A model generated the notes under the pieces. The model was given only the letters and a program-made list of their open reading frames with translations. It had not been told where the DNA came from and did no database searches. A stretch of 64,000 nt of DNA. Source: Streptococcus alactolyticus (GTDB taxonomy: Bacteria > Bacillota > Bacilli > Lactobacillales > Streptococcaceae). A program made the position numbers and the translations under genes. Shown here one piece after another: positions 27,584 through 35,998 of this stretch; the first letter of the stretch is position 1; every line of letters starts with the position of its first letter. The stretch covers positions 83,497 to 147,496 of the forward strand of contig NZ_JAAXMT010000003.1 in the NCBI RefSeq assembly GCF_012277075.1, written 5' to 3'.

Positions 27584-28441
27584 ATGAATAAACTACTTGC
27601 TACGGTTATCACTGGTTTGGTAATTGATGAAAATGCAAAAGCCTATTTTGTTCAAAAAGATGGAGTGACTTTCACTTTGGATAAGAGCGAGGGTTCACAC
27701 GCTATCGGAGATATGGTCAAGGGCTTTGCTTACACGGATTTGCACCAAAAAGCACGTCTAACAACTGCAGATGTGGCAGCAACACGCACTAGCTATGGTT
27801 GGGGCGTTGTGACAGAAGTGCGTCGCGACCTCGGTGTTTTCCTAGACACAGGTCTGCCAGACAAACAATTTGTCGTTTCGCTAGACGTTTTGCCTGATTT
27901 AAAAGAACTTTGGCCTAAGAAGGGTGACAAGCTTTATGTTCGTTTGGATGTGGATAAAAAAGACCGCATTTGGGCCATTCCAGCAGAACCTGAAGTTTTC
28001 CAAAAACTCTCAGGACCAGCTTATGACAATATGCAAAATGAGAAGTTACGCGCAATTGTTTACCGTTTGAAATTGTCAGGAACGTTTGTTTACCTGCCAG
28101 ATAATAATATGCTTGGTTTTATCCATCCAAGTGAGCGCTATGCGGAACCACGTCTTGGGGAAGAAGTAACGGCTCGCGTCATTGGTTATCGTGCTGTTGA
28201 CCGCACGCTAAACCTTTCGTTAAAACCGCGTTCTTTTGAAATGTTGGAAAATGATTCGCAGATGATTTTGACTTATTTGCAGTCAAATGGTGGCTTTATG
28301 ACCTTGAATGACAAGTCATCACCAGAGGATATCAAGGCTACTTTTGGTATTTCAAAAGGACAATTTAAAAAAGCTTTGGGTGGTTTGATGAAAGCTAAGA
28401 AAGTCAAACAAGATGCCCTTGGAACAGAATTAATCGATTAA
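27584..28441 (+). CDS. cvfB: S1-domain RNA-binding regulator CvfB
   Basis: About 285 residues. Tandem S1-like domains (GWGVVTEVRRDLGVFLDTGL, then GTFVYLPDNNMLGFIHPSERY) and a C-terminal winged helix (NGGFMTLNDKSSPEDIKATFGISKGQFKKALGGLMK). In staphylococci and streptococci CvfB binds RNA and influences virulence gene expression. ATG 27584 is seven bases after AAAGGA and matches homologue N termini. An in-frame ATG at 27566 would add six residues. Confidence 0.92.
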   Translation: MNKLLATVITGLVIDENAKAYFVQKDGVTFTLDKSEGSHAIGDMVKGFAYTDLHQKARLTTADVAATRTSYGWGVVTEVRRDLGVFLDTGLPDKQFVVSLDVLPDLKELWPKKGDKLYVRLDVDKKDRIWAIPAEPEVFQKLSGPAYDNMQNEKLRAIVYRLKLSGTFVYLPDNNMLGFIHPSERYAEPRLGEEVTARVIGYRAVDRTLNLSLKPRSFEMLENDSQMILTYLQSNGGFMTLNDKSSPEDIKATFGISKGQFKKALGGLMKAKKVKQDALGTELID

Positions 28442-28451
28442 AGGCTTTATC

Positions 28452-28493
28452 AAAAAGAGTTGTGTTAGAAATGGTCTAACACGCTCTTTTTTT
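28452..28493 (+). terminator. Terminator after cvfB
   Basis: GTGTTAGA (about 28462-28469) pairs with TCTAACAC, within AAAAGAG/CTCTTTT arms and seven T residues. Confidence 0.85.
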
Positions 28494-28503
28494 GAAAGTC
28501 TTA

Positions 28504-28512
28504 TGTTATAAT
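28504..28512 (+). promoter_or_regulatory. Extended -10 promoter of msrA
   Basis: TGT-TATAAT (28504-28512), about 28 bp before the msrA ATG. Confidence 0.65.
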
Positions 28513-28539
28513 AGAAACATTATTTTTGGAGGTGCTAGA

Positions 28540-29049
28540 ATGGAACGAGCGATTTTTGCAGGTGGGTGTTTTTGGTGCATGGTGCAGCCTTTTGAGGAAT
28601 TAGATGGTATTTTATCTGTGCGTTCGGGCTACACTGGAGGTCATGTGCCTCATCCAACTTATGAGCAAGTCAAAGCCCACCAGACAGGGCATACCGAAGC
28701 AGTTGAGATTATTTTTGATGAGCACGTTATTTCTTATGCGGATTTGGTGGAGATTTACTGGGCACAAACAGATCCGACGGATGCGTTTGGGCAATTTGAG
28801 GACCGCGGTGATAATTACCGTCCTGTGATTTTTTATGAAAACGACAAGCAACGTCGCATCGCAGAGCAATCCAAACAAGCCCTACAAGAGTCAGGACGTT
28901 TTCATTCACCTATCGTGACGACGATTGAACCTGCACAAGCATTTTACGTGGCTGAGGACTATCACCAAGGTTTCTACAAAAAGAACCCTGAACGCTATGC
29001 CCAAAGTAGCGCCATCCGACATCAGTTTTTAAAGGAGTATTGGCAATGA
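28540..29049 (+). CDS. msrA: Peptide methionine-(S)-sulfoxide reductase MsrA
   Basis: A 169-residue repair enzyme for oxidised methionine. The catalytic GGCFWC lies at about residues 8-13, followed by [16 protein letters not shown], HTEAVEI and [25 protein letters not shown] 28540 has GGAGGT seven bases upstream; the longer frame overlaps the promoter. No MsrB domain is fused. Overlaps yozE by an ATGA. Confidence 0.95.
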   Translation: MERAIFAGGCFWCMVQPFEELDGILSVRSGYTGGHVPHPTYEQVKAHQTGHTEAVEIIFDEHVISYADLVEIYWAQTDPTDAFGQFEDRGDNYRPVIFYENDKQRRIAEQSKQALQESGRFHSPIVTTIEPAQAFYVAEDYHQGFYKKNPERYAQSSAIRHQFLKEYWQ

Positions 29050-29261
29050 GAAAATCATTTTATACCTGGTTAATGACCCAGCGTAACCCCAAAAGTCACG
29101 AACCTGTCGCTATTTTAGCGGACTTGGTATTTGAAGATTCAACTTTCCCAAAGCATAGCGATGATTTTGAAGTTATCAGCACTTATTTGGAAAATGAGGC
29201 GGACTTCACCTTCAATCTTAGTGACTTTGACCAGATTTGGGAAGATTATTTAGCACATTGA
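29046..29261 (+). CDS. yozE: YozE-family (UPF0346) protein
   Basis: A 71-residue SAM-like helical protein: [27 protein letters not shown] then [16 protein letters not shown] and FDQIWEDYL. Function unknown. ATG 29046 is eight bases after AAAGGAG and overlaps the msrA stop. In many streptococci yozE lies next to phoH; here 2.1 kb separate them. Confidence 0.9.
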   Translation: MRKSFYTWLMTQRNPKSHEPVAILADLVFEDSTFPKHSDDFEVISTYLENEADFTFNLSDFDQIWEDYLAH

Positions 29262-29284
29262 GAGGTTATAACCTCTCTTTTTTA
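29261..29284 (+). terminator. Terminator after yozE
   Basis: Perfect palindrome GAGAGGTT/AACCTCTC around TA, followed by T residues. Confidence 0.85.
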
Positions 29285-29324
29285 GCACTTTTTCTAATAA
29301 ATGAATTATTGGTATTATTGTTAA

Positions 29325-29358
29325 TATAAAAGCAATAGCACTGAGGCTATTGCTTTTA
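29325..29358. terminator. Terminator of the esterase gene
   Basis: AAAGCAATAGC (from 29329) / GCTATTGCTTTT (29346-29357), loop ACTGAG. On the minus strand it follows the esterase gene. Confidence 0.8.
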
Positions 29359-29366
29359 ATTATGAG

Positions 29367-31058
29367 TTAATTTTTAACAACTTGCTCTTCTTGACTAGAA
29401 TAGATTTCATCAAGGGGAGCGGAGAACCAGCGACCACCTAATACAGTTGTATTCAATTCATTTTTTACCCCTTCAGATAAGGTAGTGTCCGCTTGCATTT
29501 TTTCTAAAATATCACTGGCAGTCTCACTATCAGTCGCTGCTTTAATGTCTTTAGCATTTTCAGTAGCAGAAATTGATAGGACTTCGCTTTGCTCTGACCA
29601 TTTTGGCCAATTAACCAAATTTTTATCGTTTGGATTACCTGAGGCTAAGAAGTTTTTCAGGTAAGCCTTAAAGTCACTTGACATGTCCTTAGCACCATCG
29701 TTATCAAATTCTTCTCCAATAAATGTAGCATAGTTTGACGGAGTTTGAAGCATTGCTTTAAAGATACCGTGAAAAGCTCCTAGAGTTGATGCTAATTGAG
29801 GTGTTACATTTGAATCATCGCCATAGAAAATTTCTGAAATATAGATATCTGAATTATATTTTCCTGCTAATTTTCGTGCACTGTCAACCCCATTTGAAAG
29901 TCTGTAAAGTTGACCACCGTAATTTCTTGAATAGTCAAATTCTGCTTGTTTTTGTTCATCTTGGAATAAGTCCCCACTATTAAAATCCTCTGCGAAGCGC
30001 TCATCTGATGCAATAAAGAGTGAAAATTCATTAGTTCCAGTGACAAGCATAAGCGGCACATCGTTGAATGTTTCAGTCTCAAAGCCTTCTTCTGGAATAA
30101 CAGTTCCATCTTTATAAAGATGTGGGAAAACAGACAAGCGAATACCTGCATTTCCCATAAATGGAGCTAAACGATCAGCAGAAAGATTTTTGAGATAATC
30201 AGCAATTTCATTATTATCTTCGAGGAGCCAGTTTTTAGCATCTTCTTCAGTTGGTTGTAGGCCATTTTCAACAACTAAAGGTGCAATAGCTGTTGCGAAA
30301 ATCTCTTGACTTTCCTCTTCATCTGAAAGTGTCATTCCACCGCTAAAGGAGATAGCCTTGTCATATTTTCCTTTGAAAGTAGGTGAAATTAAAGTGGCCA
30401 TAACATCTCGACCTCCTGCTGAAAATCCAGCTAAGGTCACATTATCTTTGTTACCACCGAAGGTTTCAATATTCTTTTCTACCCAGTCTAGTGCTTGAGC
30501 GATATCCAGTAACGCAAAATTACCAGAATTTTCTTCATCTGATCCAGTTTTTAAAGCATCCAGAGGATTGAGACCTAATGCTCCTAATCGGTAATTAACA
30601 GACACATAGACTGCGTTTAAATCATTTGCGAGAGTATTTCCTTTGATTTCCTGAGCATGACCAGTTTGGTTGTTACCACCATGTAAAAAGACTAAAACTG
30701 GTAAATCTGTTTCATCTGTATCAGGACGTACAATATCTAAATTTAATTCATTTTCAGAGCCGACGACTTCGTTATTAGAAAATTGAATATCTTTTTCTCC
30801 GTGTTCTGTTGCATCAAAAGTATCGTCCCATTTATCTACTTCTTTTGGAGCTTGCCAACGTTCAGCTTGTGCATAAGGAACGCCTAGCCATTCTAAAGCA
30901 TTATTTTCCGTATCTTTTTTCCCTTTGATATTTCCAGTTTCAATAGTTTGTGTAGTTGATTGATTAAAGGTATTAGCACTTTCAGTACTTTTATGACTAC
31001 ATGCTGTTAAAGTTAGCACAGCGCTAAACGCGATCAGACCCATTATCGTTTTTTTCAT
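29367..31058 (-). CDS. Type-B carboxylesterase lipoprotein
   Basis: A 563-residue alpha/beta hydrolase, probably surface-anchored: signal peptide with lipobox LTAC (Cys about 20). Family features are the LEWLGVPYAQAERWQ N terminus, the oxyanion-hole FLHGGNN, NYRLGALG, and the nucleophile elbow GFSAGGRDVM (Phe replaces the usual Glu of GESAGG). LGAFHGIFKAM probably carries the catalytic His. Substrate unknown. The gene and its flanks are more AT-rich than its neighbours, and it splits the yozE-phoH neighbourhood, suggesting acquisition. Confidence 0.88.
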   Translation of the reverse strand: MKKTIMGLIAFSAVLTLTACSHKSTESANTFNQSTTQTIETGNIKGKKDTENNALEWLGVPYAQAERWQAPKEVDKWDDTFDATEHGEKDIQFSNNEVVGSENELNLDIVRPDTDETDLPVLVFLHGGNNQTGHAQEIKGNTLANDLNAVYVSVNYRLGALGLNPLDALKTGSDEENSGNFALLDIAQALDWVEKNIETFGGNKDNVTLAGFSAGGRDVMATLISPTFKGKYDKAISFSGGMTLSDEEESQEIFATAIAPLVVENGLQPTEEDAKNWLLEDNNEIADYLKNLSADRLAPFMGNAGIRLSVFPHLYKDGTVIPEEGFETETFNDVPLMLVTGTNEFSLFIASDERFAEDFNSGDLFQDEQKQAEFDYSRNYGGQLYRLSNGVDSARKLAGKYNSDIYISEIFYGDDSNVTPQLASTLGAFHGIFKAMLQTPSNYATFIGEEFDNDGAKDMSSDFKAYLKNFLASGNPNDKNLVNWPKWSEQSEVLSISATENAKDIKAATDSETASDILEKMQADTTLSEGVKNELNTTVLGGRWFSAPLDEIYSSQEEQVVKN

Positions 31059-31130
31059 GATGTTTCCTTTCAGTTATCAGATAGAAATAAGTGCATCAAT
31101 AAGTTGGAATTGTTTATCTTAGCCTTATAT

Positions 31131-31208
31131 TATAATTTACTTCTCATTTATCCAACCGCTTACTTATTATTTAGTGAGATAGTATCATTTTTTAGTGGCT
31201 TAGTATCA
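31131..31208 (-). promoter_or_regulatory. Esterase promoter with 21-bp-period direct repeats
   Basis: On the minus strand a TATAAT (forward 31131-31136) has no good -35. Just upstream, TTAGTG-N4-AGTATCA occurs twice (31171-31187 and 31192-31208), offset by exactly 21 bp. The placement, about -45 to -85 from the start, and the two-turn spacing suit a transcription activator that binds as a direct-repeat dimer. Confidence 0.5.
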
Positions 31209-31281
31209 ATGAGATATATATTGTATTAGGAATTTTCTTATTGTTCATTTAGCACCGCCATTTTCAATAAAGATAAGCAAG

Positions 31282-31306
31282 AAATCACGCAAGTCGTGAT
31301 TTTTTG
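31282..31306 (+). terminator. Orphan terminator-like hairpin before phoH
   Basis: AAATCACG (31282-31289) / CGTGATTT (31295-31302), loop CAAGT, followed by T residues. No plus-strand gene ends nearby, since yozE already has a terminator 2 kb upstream. Confidence 0.55.
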
Positions 31307-31318
31307 TGGTAAATGAGC

Positions 31319-31324
31319 TATAAT
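31319..31324 (+). promoter_or_regulatory. phoH -10 box
   Basis: Consensus TATAAT, 35 bp before the phoH TTG. The expected -35 overlaps the T tract of the preceding hairpin. Confidence 0.6.
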
Positions 31325-31359
31325 AGGTTTATCAGATACAAAAGAAAGAGGGACTCTAT

Positions 31360-32421
31360 TTGCAAGAGTATTCGACTGAGATTACGTTAAGCCATCCAGA
31401 TGATGTGTTGGCTTTGTTTGGCTCAAATGAGCGTCATTTAAAATTGATTGAAGATAACTTGGGCGTCATTATCCACGCACGAACTGAGCGGGTGCAGATT
31501 TTAGGGGATGATGAAGATAGTGTCGAATTAGCCCGTCTGACTATTCAAGCTTTGTTGATTTTGGTGGGACGTGGCATGCTCATCAACACTTCAGATGTGG
31601 TGACAGCTTTGAGCATGGCACAAGATGGTTCGGTAGATAAATTTGTTGCCCTATACGAAGAAGAAATTATCAAGGACAATTCAGGCAAGCCTATCCGTGT
31701 TAAGACTTTGGGGCAAAAGGTTTATGTCGATAGTGTCAAATCACATGATGTTGTGTTTGGGATTGGACCTGCGGGGACTGGTAAGACCTTTTTGGCGGTG
31801 ACCTTGGCAGTGACGGCTCTTAAACGTGGTCAGGTTAAACGCATTATTTTGACGCGTCCAGCTGTTGAAGCTGGTGAAAATCTAGGTTTTTTGCCTGGTG
31901 ATTTGAAGGAAAAAGTGGACCCTTACCTTCGTCCTGTTTACGATGCCCTTTATCAAATCTTAGGCAAGGAGCAAACCACTCGTCTCATGGAGCGCGACAT
32001 TATTGAAATTGCTCCGTTGGCGTATATGCGTGGTCGGACGCTTGATGACGCTTTTGTCATTTTAGATGAGGCCCAAAACACGACCATCATGCAAATGAAG
32101 ATGTTCTTGACTCGTCTAGGTTTCCACTCTAAGATGATTATCAATGGAGATACTAGCCAGATTGATTTGCCTAAAAAAGTCAAATCAGGTTTGATTGACG
32201 CGACTGAAAAGCTCAAACACATCAAGCAAATTGACTTTGTGCATTTCTCAGCAAATGACGTGGTGCGTCATCCTGTCGTGGCTGAAATTATCAACGCTTA
32301 CGAGTCTGAGCAAGCACCTCAAGTTTCGCCTGAGCAGAGATACGCTCAAAATGAATCGAACTTTGCCAATTATGAAACCATCGGCGAATTGCCCAAAGAG
32401 GTAGATACGACAGATAACTAA
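31360..32421 (+). CDS. phoH: PhoH-family P-loop ATPase
   Basis: A 353-residue PhoH-like ATPase. An N-terminal KH-like region precedes the Walker A motif GPAGTGKTFLAV and Walker B FVILDEAQNTT, then GDTSQIDLP. The family has been linked to RNA metabolism, and the gene is typically clustered with ybeY as here. The start is TTG 31360, with GAGGG seven to eight bases upstream and no ATG in range. The C-terminal 35 residues are acidic and low in structure. Confidence 0.92.
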   Translation: MQEYSTEITLSHPDDVLALFGSNERHLKLIEDNLGVIIHARTERVQILGDDEDSVELARLTIQALLILVGRGMLINTSDVVTALSMAQDGSVDKFVALYEEEIIKDNSGKPIRVKTLGQKVYVDSVKSHDVVFGIGPAGTGKTFLAVTLAVTALKRGQVKRIILTRPAVEAGENLGFLPGDLKEKVDPYLRPVYDALYQILGKEQTTRLMERDIIEIAPLAYMRGRTLDDAFVILDEAQNTTIMQMKMFLTRLGFHSKMIINGDTSQIDLPKKVKSGLIDATEKLKHIKQIDFVHFSANDVVRHPVVAEIINAYESEQAPQVSPEQRYAQNESNFANYETIGELPKEVDTTDN

Positions 32422-32431
32422 TTGCTTAACC

Positions 32432-32462
32432 AAAGACTTCTTGTTTTCCAAGAAGTCTTTTA
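32432..32462 (+). terminator. Terminator after phoH
   Basis: AAAGACTTCTTG / AAGAAGTCTTT, loop TTTTCC, then T residues. Confidence 0.85.
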
Positions 32463-32549
32463 AAATGGGGAATTGGGACATAAAATAGCACTCCAACACT
32501 TATTGTGGTATAATATCATTGACAAGAATACAGTTGAAAGAAGAATATT

Positions 32550-33044
32550 ATGTACGTTGAAATGATAGATGAAACTGGTCAAGTTTCAGAAGCCATCAAG
32601 AAACAAACGCTTGATTTATTGGAGTTTGCTGCTGAAAAGACAGGTAAAGAAAACAAGGAAATGTCTGTGACTTTTGTGACAAATGAACGCAGTCACGAAT
32701 TGAACTTGAAGTATCGTCATACAGATCGTCCAACGGACGTGATTAGCTTGGAGTACAAGCCAGACTCAGGTCTGTCATTTTCAGAAGAAGATTTGAAAGA
32801 CAATCCTGAATTGGTCGAAATGCTCGACGAATTTGATGCTTATATTGGAGAGTTGTTCATTTCAGTGGATAAGGCGCGTGAGCAAGCCGAAGAATATGGT
32901 CACTCTTTTGAACGTGAAATGGGATTTCTTGCGGTTCATGGTTTCTTACACATCAATGGTTACGATCATTACACACCAGAAGAAGAAAAAGAAATGTTTA
33001 CGTTACAGGAAGAAATTTTAACCGCCTATGGACTCAAGAGATAA
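32550..33044 (+). CDS. ybeY: Endoribonuclease YbeY
   Basis: Zinc-dependent RNase for 16S rRNA maturation and ribosome quality control, 164 residues. The three-histidine zinc motif [11 protein letters not shown] is intact, and [15 protein letters not shown] is also conserved. A TATAAT lies about 40 bp upstream (near 32510). The stop overlaps dgkA by 17 bp; the order ybeY-dgkA-era is conserved in streptococci. Confidence 0.96.
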   Translation: MYVEMIDETGQVSEAIKKQTLDLLEFAAEKTGKENKEMSVTFVTNERSHELNLKYRHTDRPTDVISLEYKPDSGLSFSEEDLKDNPELVEMLDEFDAYIGELFISVDKAREQAEEYGHSFEREMGFLAVHGFLHINGYDHYTPEEEKEMFTLQEEILTAYGLKR

Positions 33045-33456
33045 GCATTCCCCAAAGAAGTGGAAGAACCGTACCCTAGTATCAAGTTTAGAATTTGCGA
33101 TTACTGGGATTATTACCGCGTTAAAAGAAGAGCGCAATATGCGCAAACACATGTTTTCAGCGATTTTAGCCTGCATGGCAGGTGCGATTTTTCGTATTTC
33201 AGCTGTCGAGTGGCTCTTTTTGCTGTTGGTCATATTTTTAGTGATTACGCTTGAAGTCGTTAATTCGGCTATTGAAAATGTTGTGGATTTAGCCAGCAAC
33301 TACCATTTTTCCATGTTAGCGAAAAATGCTAAGGACATGGCTGCTGGTGCTGTTTTATTGATGTCAGGATATGCAGTGATTACGGGCTTGATTATCTTTG
33401 TCCCAAAGCTGCTAAAATTCTTTGAACTTATCCTTAGTGATAAGAGCTTATGGTAG
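33028..33456 (+). CDS. dgkA: Diacylglycerol/undecaprenol kinase
   Basis: A 142-residue membrane kinase with the DgkA fold: a basic N terminus, the amphipathic [19 protein letters not shown], three membrane helices, and the active-site stretch [15 protein letters not shown]. In Gram-positive bacteria this family phosphorylates undecaprenol and supports cell-wall lipid carrier supply; in S. mutans it is needed for acid tolerance. The ATG lies within the end of ybeY, so translation is coupled. Confidence 0.94.
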   Translation: MDSRDKHSPKKWKNRTLVSSLEFAITGIITALKEERNMRKHMFSAILACMAGAIFRISAVEWLFLLLVIFLVITLEVVNSAIENVVDLASNYHFSMLAKNAKDMAAGAVLLMSGYAVITGLIIFVPKLLKFFELILSDKSLW

Positions 33457-33463
33457 ATGATGG

Positions 33464-33493
33464 AAAGGAGTAGGACGTTGTGAGATGCGTCCT
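33464..33493 (+). promoter_or_regulatory. Split ribosome-binding site with hairpin, era
   Basis: AAAGGAG (33464-33470) is followed after one base by a perfect 6-bp stem AGGACG (33472-33477) / CGTCCT (33488-33493). ATG 33503 comes nine bases later. Folding reduces the spacing from 32 to about 10 nt. The competing ATG 33485 lies in the loop. Confidence 0.6.
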
Positions 33494-33502
33494 TATTATC
33501 TT

Positions 33503-34399
33503 ATGTTTAAATCAGGTTTTGTTGCTATTTTAGGTCGTCCAAATGTTGGAAAATCAACCTTTTTAAATCGTGTAATGGGTCAAAAAATTGCGATTATGAG
33601 TAATAAAGCTCAAACAACGCGTAATAAAATCATGGGGATTTACACGACAGAAACAGAGCAAATCGTCTTTATCGACACACCAGGTATTCACAAACCTAAG
33701 ACGGCTCTAGGCGATTTTATGGTGGAATCAGCTTATAGTACCTTGCGCGAAGTGGATACGGTACTCTTTATGGTGCCTGCCGATGAAAAACGTGGTAAGG
33801 GCGATGACATGATTATCGAGCGTTTGAAAGAAGCTAAGGTGCCTGTTATCTTGGTTATCAACAAAATTGACAAGGTTCATCCTGACCAATTGTTGGAGCA
33901 AATCGATGATTTCCGTGACCAAATGGATTTCAAAGAAATTATCCCAATTTCAGCCCTTCAAGGTAACAATGTGGATAGATTGTTGACTGTCTTGACTGAG
34001 AATTTGGAAGAAGGTTTCCAATATTTCCCAGAGGACCAAATAACTGACCACCCTGAACGTTTCTTGGTATCTGAAATGATTCGTGAAAAAATCTTGACCC
34101 TCACTGAACAAGAAGTGCCACACTCAGTTGCTGTTGTGGTGGATTCGATGAAACGCGACCCTGAAACGGATAAAATTCACATTCAAGCAACTATCATGGT
34201 GGAACGAAACAGCCAAAAAGGCATTATTATCGGGAAACATGGTGCCATGTTGAAAAAAATTGGTACTTTAGCTCGCCGTGATATTGAAATCATGCTCGGT
34301 GATAAGGTTTATCTTGAAACATGGGTTAAAGTCAAGAAAAATTGGCGTGATAAAAAACTAGATTTGGCGGACTTTGGCTATAACGAAAAAGAATACTAA
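33503..34399 (+). CDS. era: GTPase Era
   Basis: Essential GTPase that binds the 3' end of 16S rRNA during 30S assembly. G motifs are GRPNVGKS (G1), DTPGIHKP (G3) and NKID (G4). The C-terminal KH domain has [15 protein letters not shown] chose ATG 33503 (298 residues, [12 protein letters not shown] as in homologues). ATG 33485 would add six residues, but it lies 14 nt from the Shine-Dalgarno and inside a hairpin. Clustered with ybeY and dgkA. Confidence 0.95.
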   Translation: MFKSGFVAILGRPNVGKSTFLNRVMGQKIAIMSNKAQTTRNKIMGIYTTETEQIVFIDTPGIHKPKTALGDFMVESAYSTLREVDTVLFMVPADEKRGKGDDMIIERLKEAKVPVILVINKIDKVHPDQLLEQIDDFRDQMDFKEIIPISALQGNNVDRLLTVLTENLEEGFQYFPEDQITDHPERFLVSEMIREKILTLTEQEVPHSVAVVVDSMKRDPETDKIHIQATIMVERNSQKGIIIGKHGAMLKKIGTLARRDIEIMLGDKVYLETWVKVKKNWRDKKLDLADFGYNEKEY

Positions 34400-34433
34400 A
34401 AGAGATAGCTTTTGCTAAACTCTGAGATCTTAC

Positions 34434-34472
34434 AGAAAGGAAAATCAAGCAGTCTAAAGGTTTAGGCTGCTT
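34434..34472 (+). promoter_or_regulatory. Split ribosome-binding site with hairpin, mutM
   Basis: AGAAAGGA (34434-34441), then an 11-bp stem from 34447-34457 to 34462-34472 (one T-G pair), loop AGGT. ATG 34485 follows 12 nt after the hairpin. There is no Shine-Dalgarno in those 12 nt. Folding shortens the spacing from 43 to about 17 nt. Confidence 0.6.
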
Positions 34473-34484
34473 GCTAGTGTTGTT

Positions 34485-35306
34485 ATGCCTGAATTACCTG
34501 AAGTTGAAACCGTTAGACGAGGTTTGGAAAAGTTGATTTTGGGGCGTAAAATTGAAGCCATTGACGTGCGTGTGCCTAAACTGATAAAGACAGGTATCGA
34601 AGCCTTTGAAATAGACCTAATTGGGCAAACGTTTCAGGCCATTGGCCGACGTGGTAAATATTTGTTGCTGCAATTAGATAGGCAAGTGATTGTGTCCCAT
34701 CTGCGTATGGAAGGAAAATACCTGCTTTTTCCACAAGAAGTTCCTGAAAACAAGCATTTTCACGTCTTTTTCACGTTAGATGATGGCTCAACCTTGGTTT
34801 ACCAAGATGTCCGCAAGTTTGGCACAATGGAATTGTTGTTGCCTGAGCAAGTTGAGCCTTATTTCCAAAATAGGAAGCTTGGGCCAGAGCCAACCAAAGC
34901 GGCTTTTGATTTAGCAACTTTTGAAAAGCAACTGGGACAATCAAAAAAACTGATAAAACCGCATCTTTTGGACCAAACGTTGGTGGTTGGCTTGGGTAAT
35001 ATCTACGTCGATGAGGTGCTTTGGGCAGCAAAAATTCATCCAGAACGTATGAGTTCGACCCTGACAAGTCCTGAAATCACCTTGCTTCATGACGAGATTA
35101 TTCGTATTTTGCAGTTGGCCATTGAAAAAGGTGGAACAACGGTTCGAACGTATCAGAATGCCTTTGGTGAAAATGGCCGCATGCAGGATTTTTTGCAGGT
35201 TTATGGCAAAACAGGTCAGCCTTGCCCACGTTGTGGAACGCCTATTGAAAAAATCAAGGTGGGCGGGCGTGGCACGCATATTTGTCCGAGGTGCCAAAAA
35301 CGATGA
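34485..35306 (+). CDS. mutM: Formamidopyrimidine-DNA glycosylase (Fpg/MutM)
   Basis: Removes 8-oxoguanine and FaPy lesions and nicks the abasic site. The catalytic N terminus [13 protein letters not shown] (Pro2) is intact; [12 protein letters not shown] supports the helix-two-turn-helix. The C-terminal zinc finger CPRCG-N18-CPRCQ is complete. 273 residues. It overlaps coaE by 4 bp, the usual mutM-coaE pair. Confidence 0.97.
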   Translation: MPELPEVETVRRGLEKLILGRKIEAIDVRVPKLIKTGIEAFEIDLIGQTFQAIGRRGKYLLLQLDRQVIVSHLRMEGKYLLFPQEVPENKHFHVFFTLDDGSTLVYQDVRKFGTMELLLPEQVEPYFQNRKLGPEPTKAAFDLATFEKQLGQSKKLIKPHLLDQTLVVGLGNIYVDEVLWAAKIHPERMSSTLTSPEITLLHDEIIRILQLAIEKGGTTVRTYQNAFGENGRMQDFLQVYGKTGQPCPRCGTPIEKIKVGGRGTHICPRCQKR

Positions 35307-35899
35307 CGAAGATAGTTGGTATTACAGGCGGCATTGCTTCTGGCAAATCAACGGTGGTAGCCCAGCTTTGCAAACACGGTTATCAGGTGATTGACGCTGA
35401 CCAAGTGGTGCATGACTTGCAAAAAAAAGGTGGCAGGCTGTATCAAGCTCTGTTTGATTGGCTAGGTGATGCCATTTTACAGGACAATGGTGAACTTGAC
35501 CGTCAAGCCTTAGGGCAAGCAATTTTTGGAAATCAAGAGATGATGGCCAAGTCATCTGCTTTGCAAAACGATATTATTCGTCAGGAACTCGCCCAACGTC
35601 GTCAGGAACTTGCCAAAACGGAAAGCCTCTTTTTCATGGACATTCCCTTGTTGATTGAGTTGGATTATGTGGGTTGGTTCGATGCCATTTGGTTGGTGGT
35701 TGTGGACGATGAAATGCAGTTAAATCGCTTGATGGCGCGTAATCATCTCACGTTAGCTGAGGCCAAAAAGCGTATGGCTAGCCAAATGCCGACCAAAGAG
35801 AAACTGGCTTATGCGGACCATATCTTAGATAATAATGGCGATAAAGCTGCCCTAGAGAAGCAAGTAGAAGTTCTATTGACAGACTTATCCCAACCTTAG
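35303..35899 (+). CDS. coaE: Dephospho-CoA kinase
   Basis: Last step of coenzyme A synthesis, 198 residues. P-loop [13 protein letters not shown], the DADQVVHDL substrate region and the lid [19 protein letters not shown] are visible. The start at ATG 35303 overlaps the mutM stop; the longer in-frame reading from TTG 35282 would overlap mutM further and add residues not expected for the family. Confidence 0.95.
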   Translation: MTKIVGITGGIASGKSTVVAQLCKHGYQVIDADQVVHDLQKKGGRLYQALFDWLGDAILQDNGELDRQALGQAIFGNQEMMAKSSALQNDIIRQELAQRRQELAKTESLFFMDIPLLIELDYVGWFDAIWLVVVDDEMQLNRLMARNHLTLAEAKKRMASQMPTKEKLAYADHILDNNGDKAALEKQVEVLLTDLSQP

Positions 35900-35960
35900 C
35901 TTTTTACGCTGTAAAAACAATTTCTTGTATAATCACTTTTCCATTAAGAAAAAAGTGTGC

Positions 35961-35966
35961 TATAAT
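35961..35966 (+). promoter_or_regulatory. pmrA -10 box
   Basis: TATAAT about 32 bp before the proposed ATT start. It separates pmrA-rpmG from coaE. Confidence 0.55.
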
Positions 35967-35998
35967 ATCAATGATTTTTTTAGAAAGAAGGGGTTATT

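Noticed and set aside
33485..33502. ATG 33485 as the era start
   Set aside because: It is 14 nt from the Shine-Dalgarno, lies in a hairpin loop, and gives an N terminus not seen in homologues.
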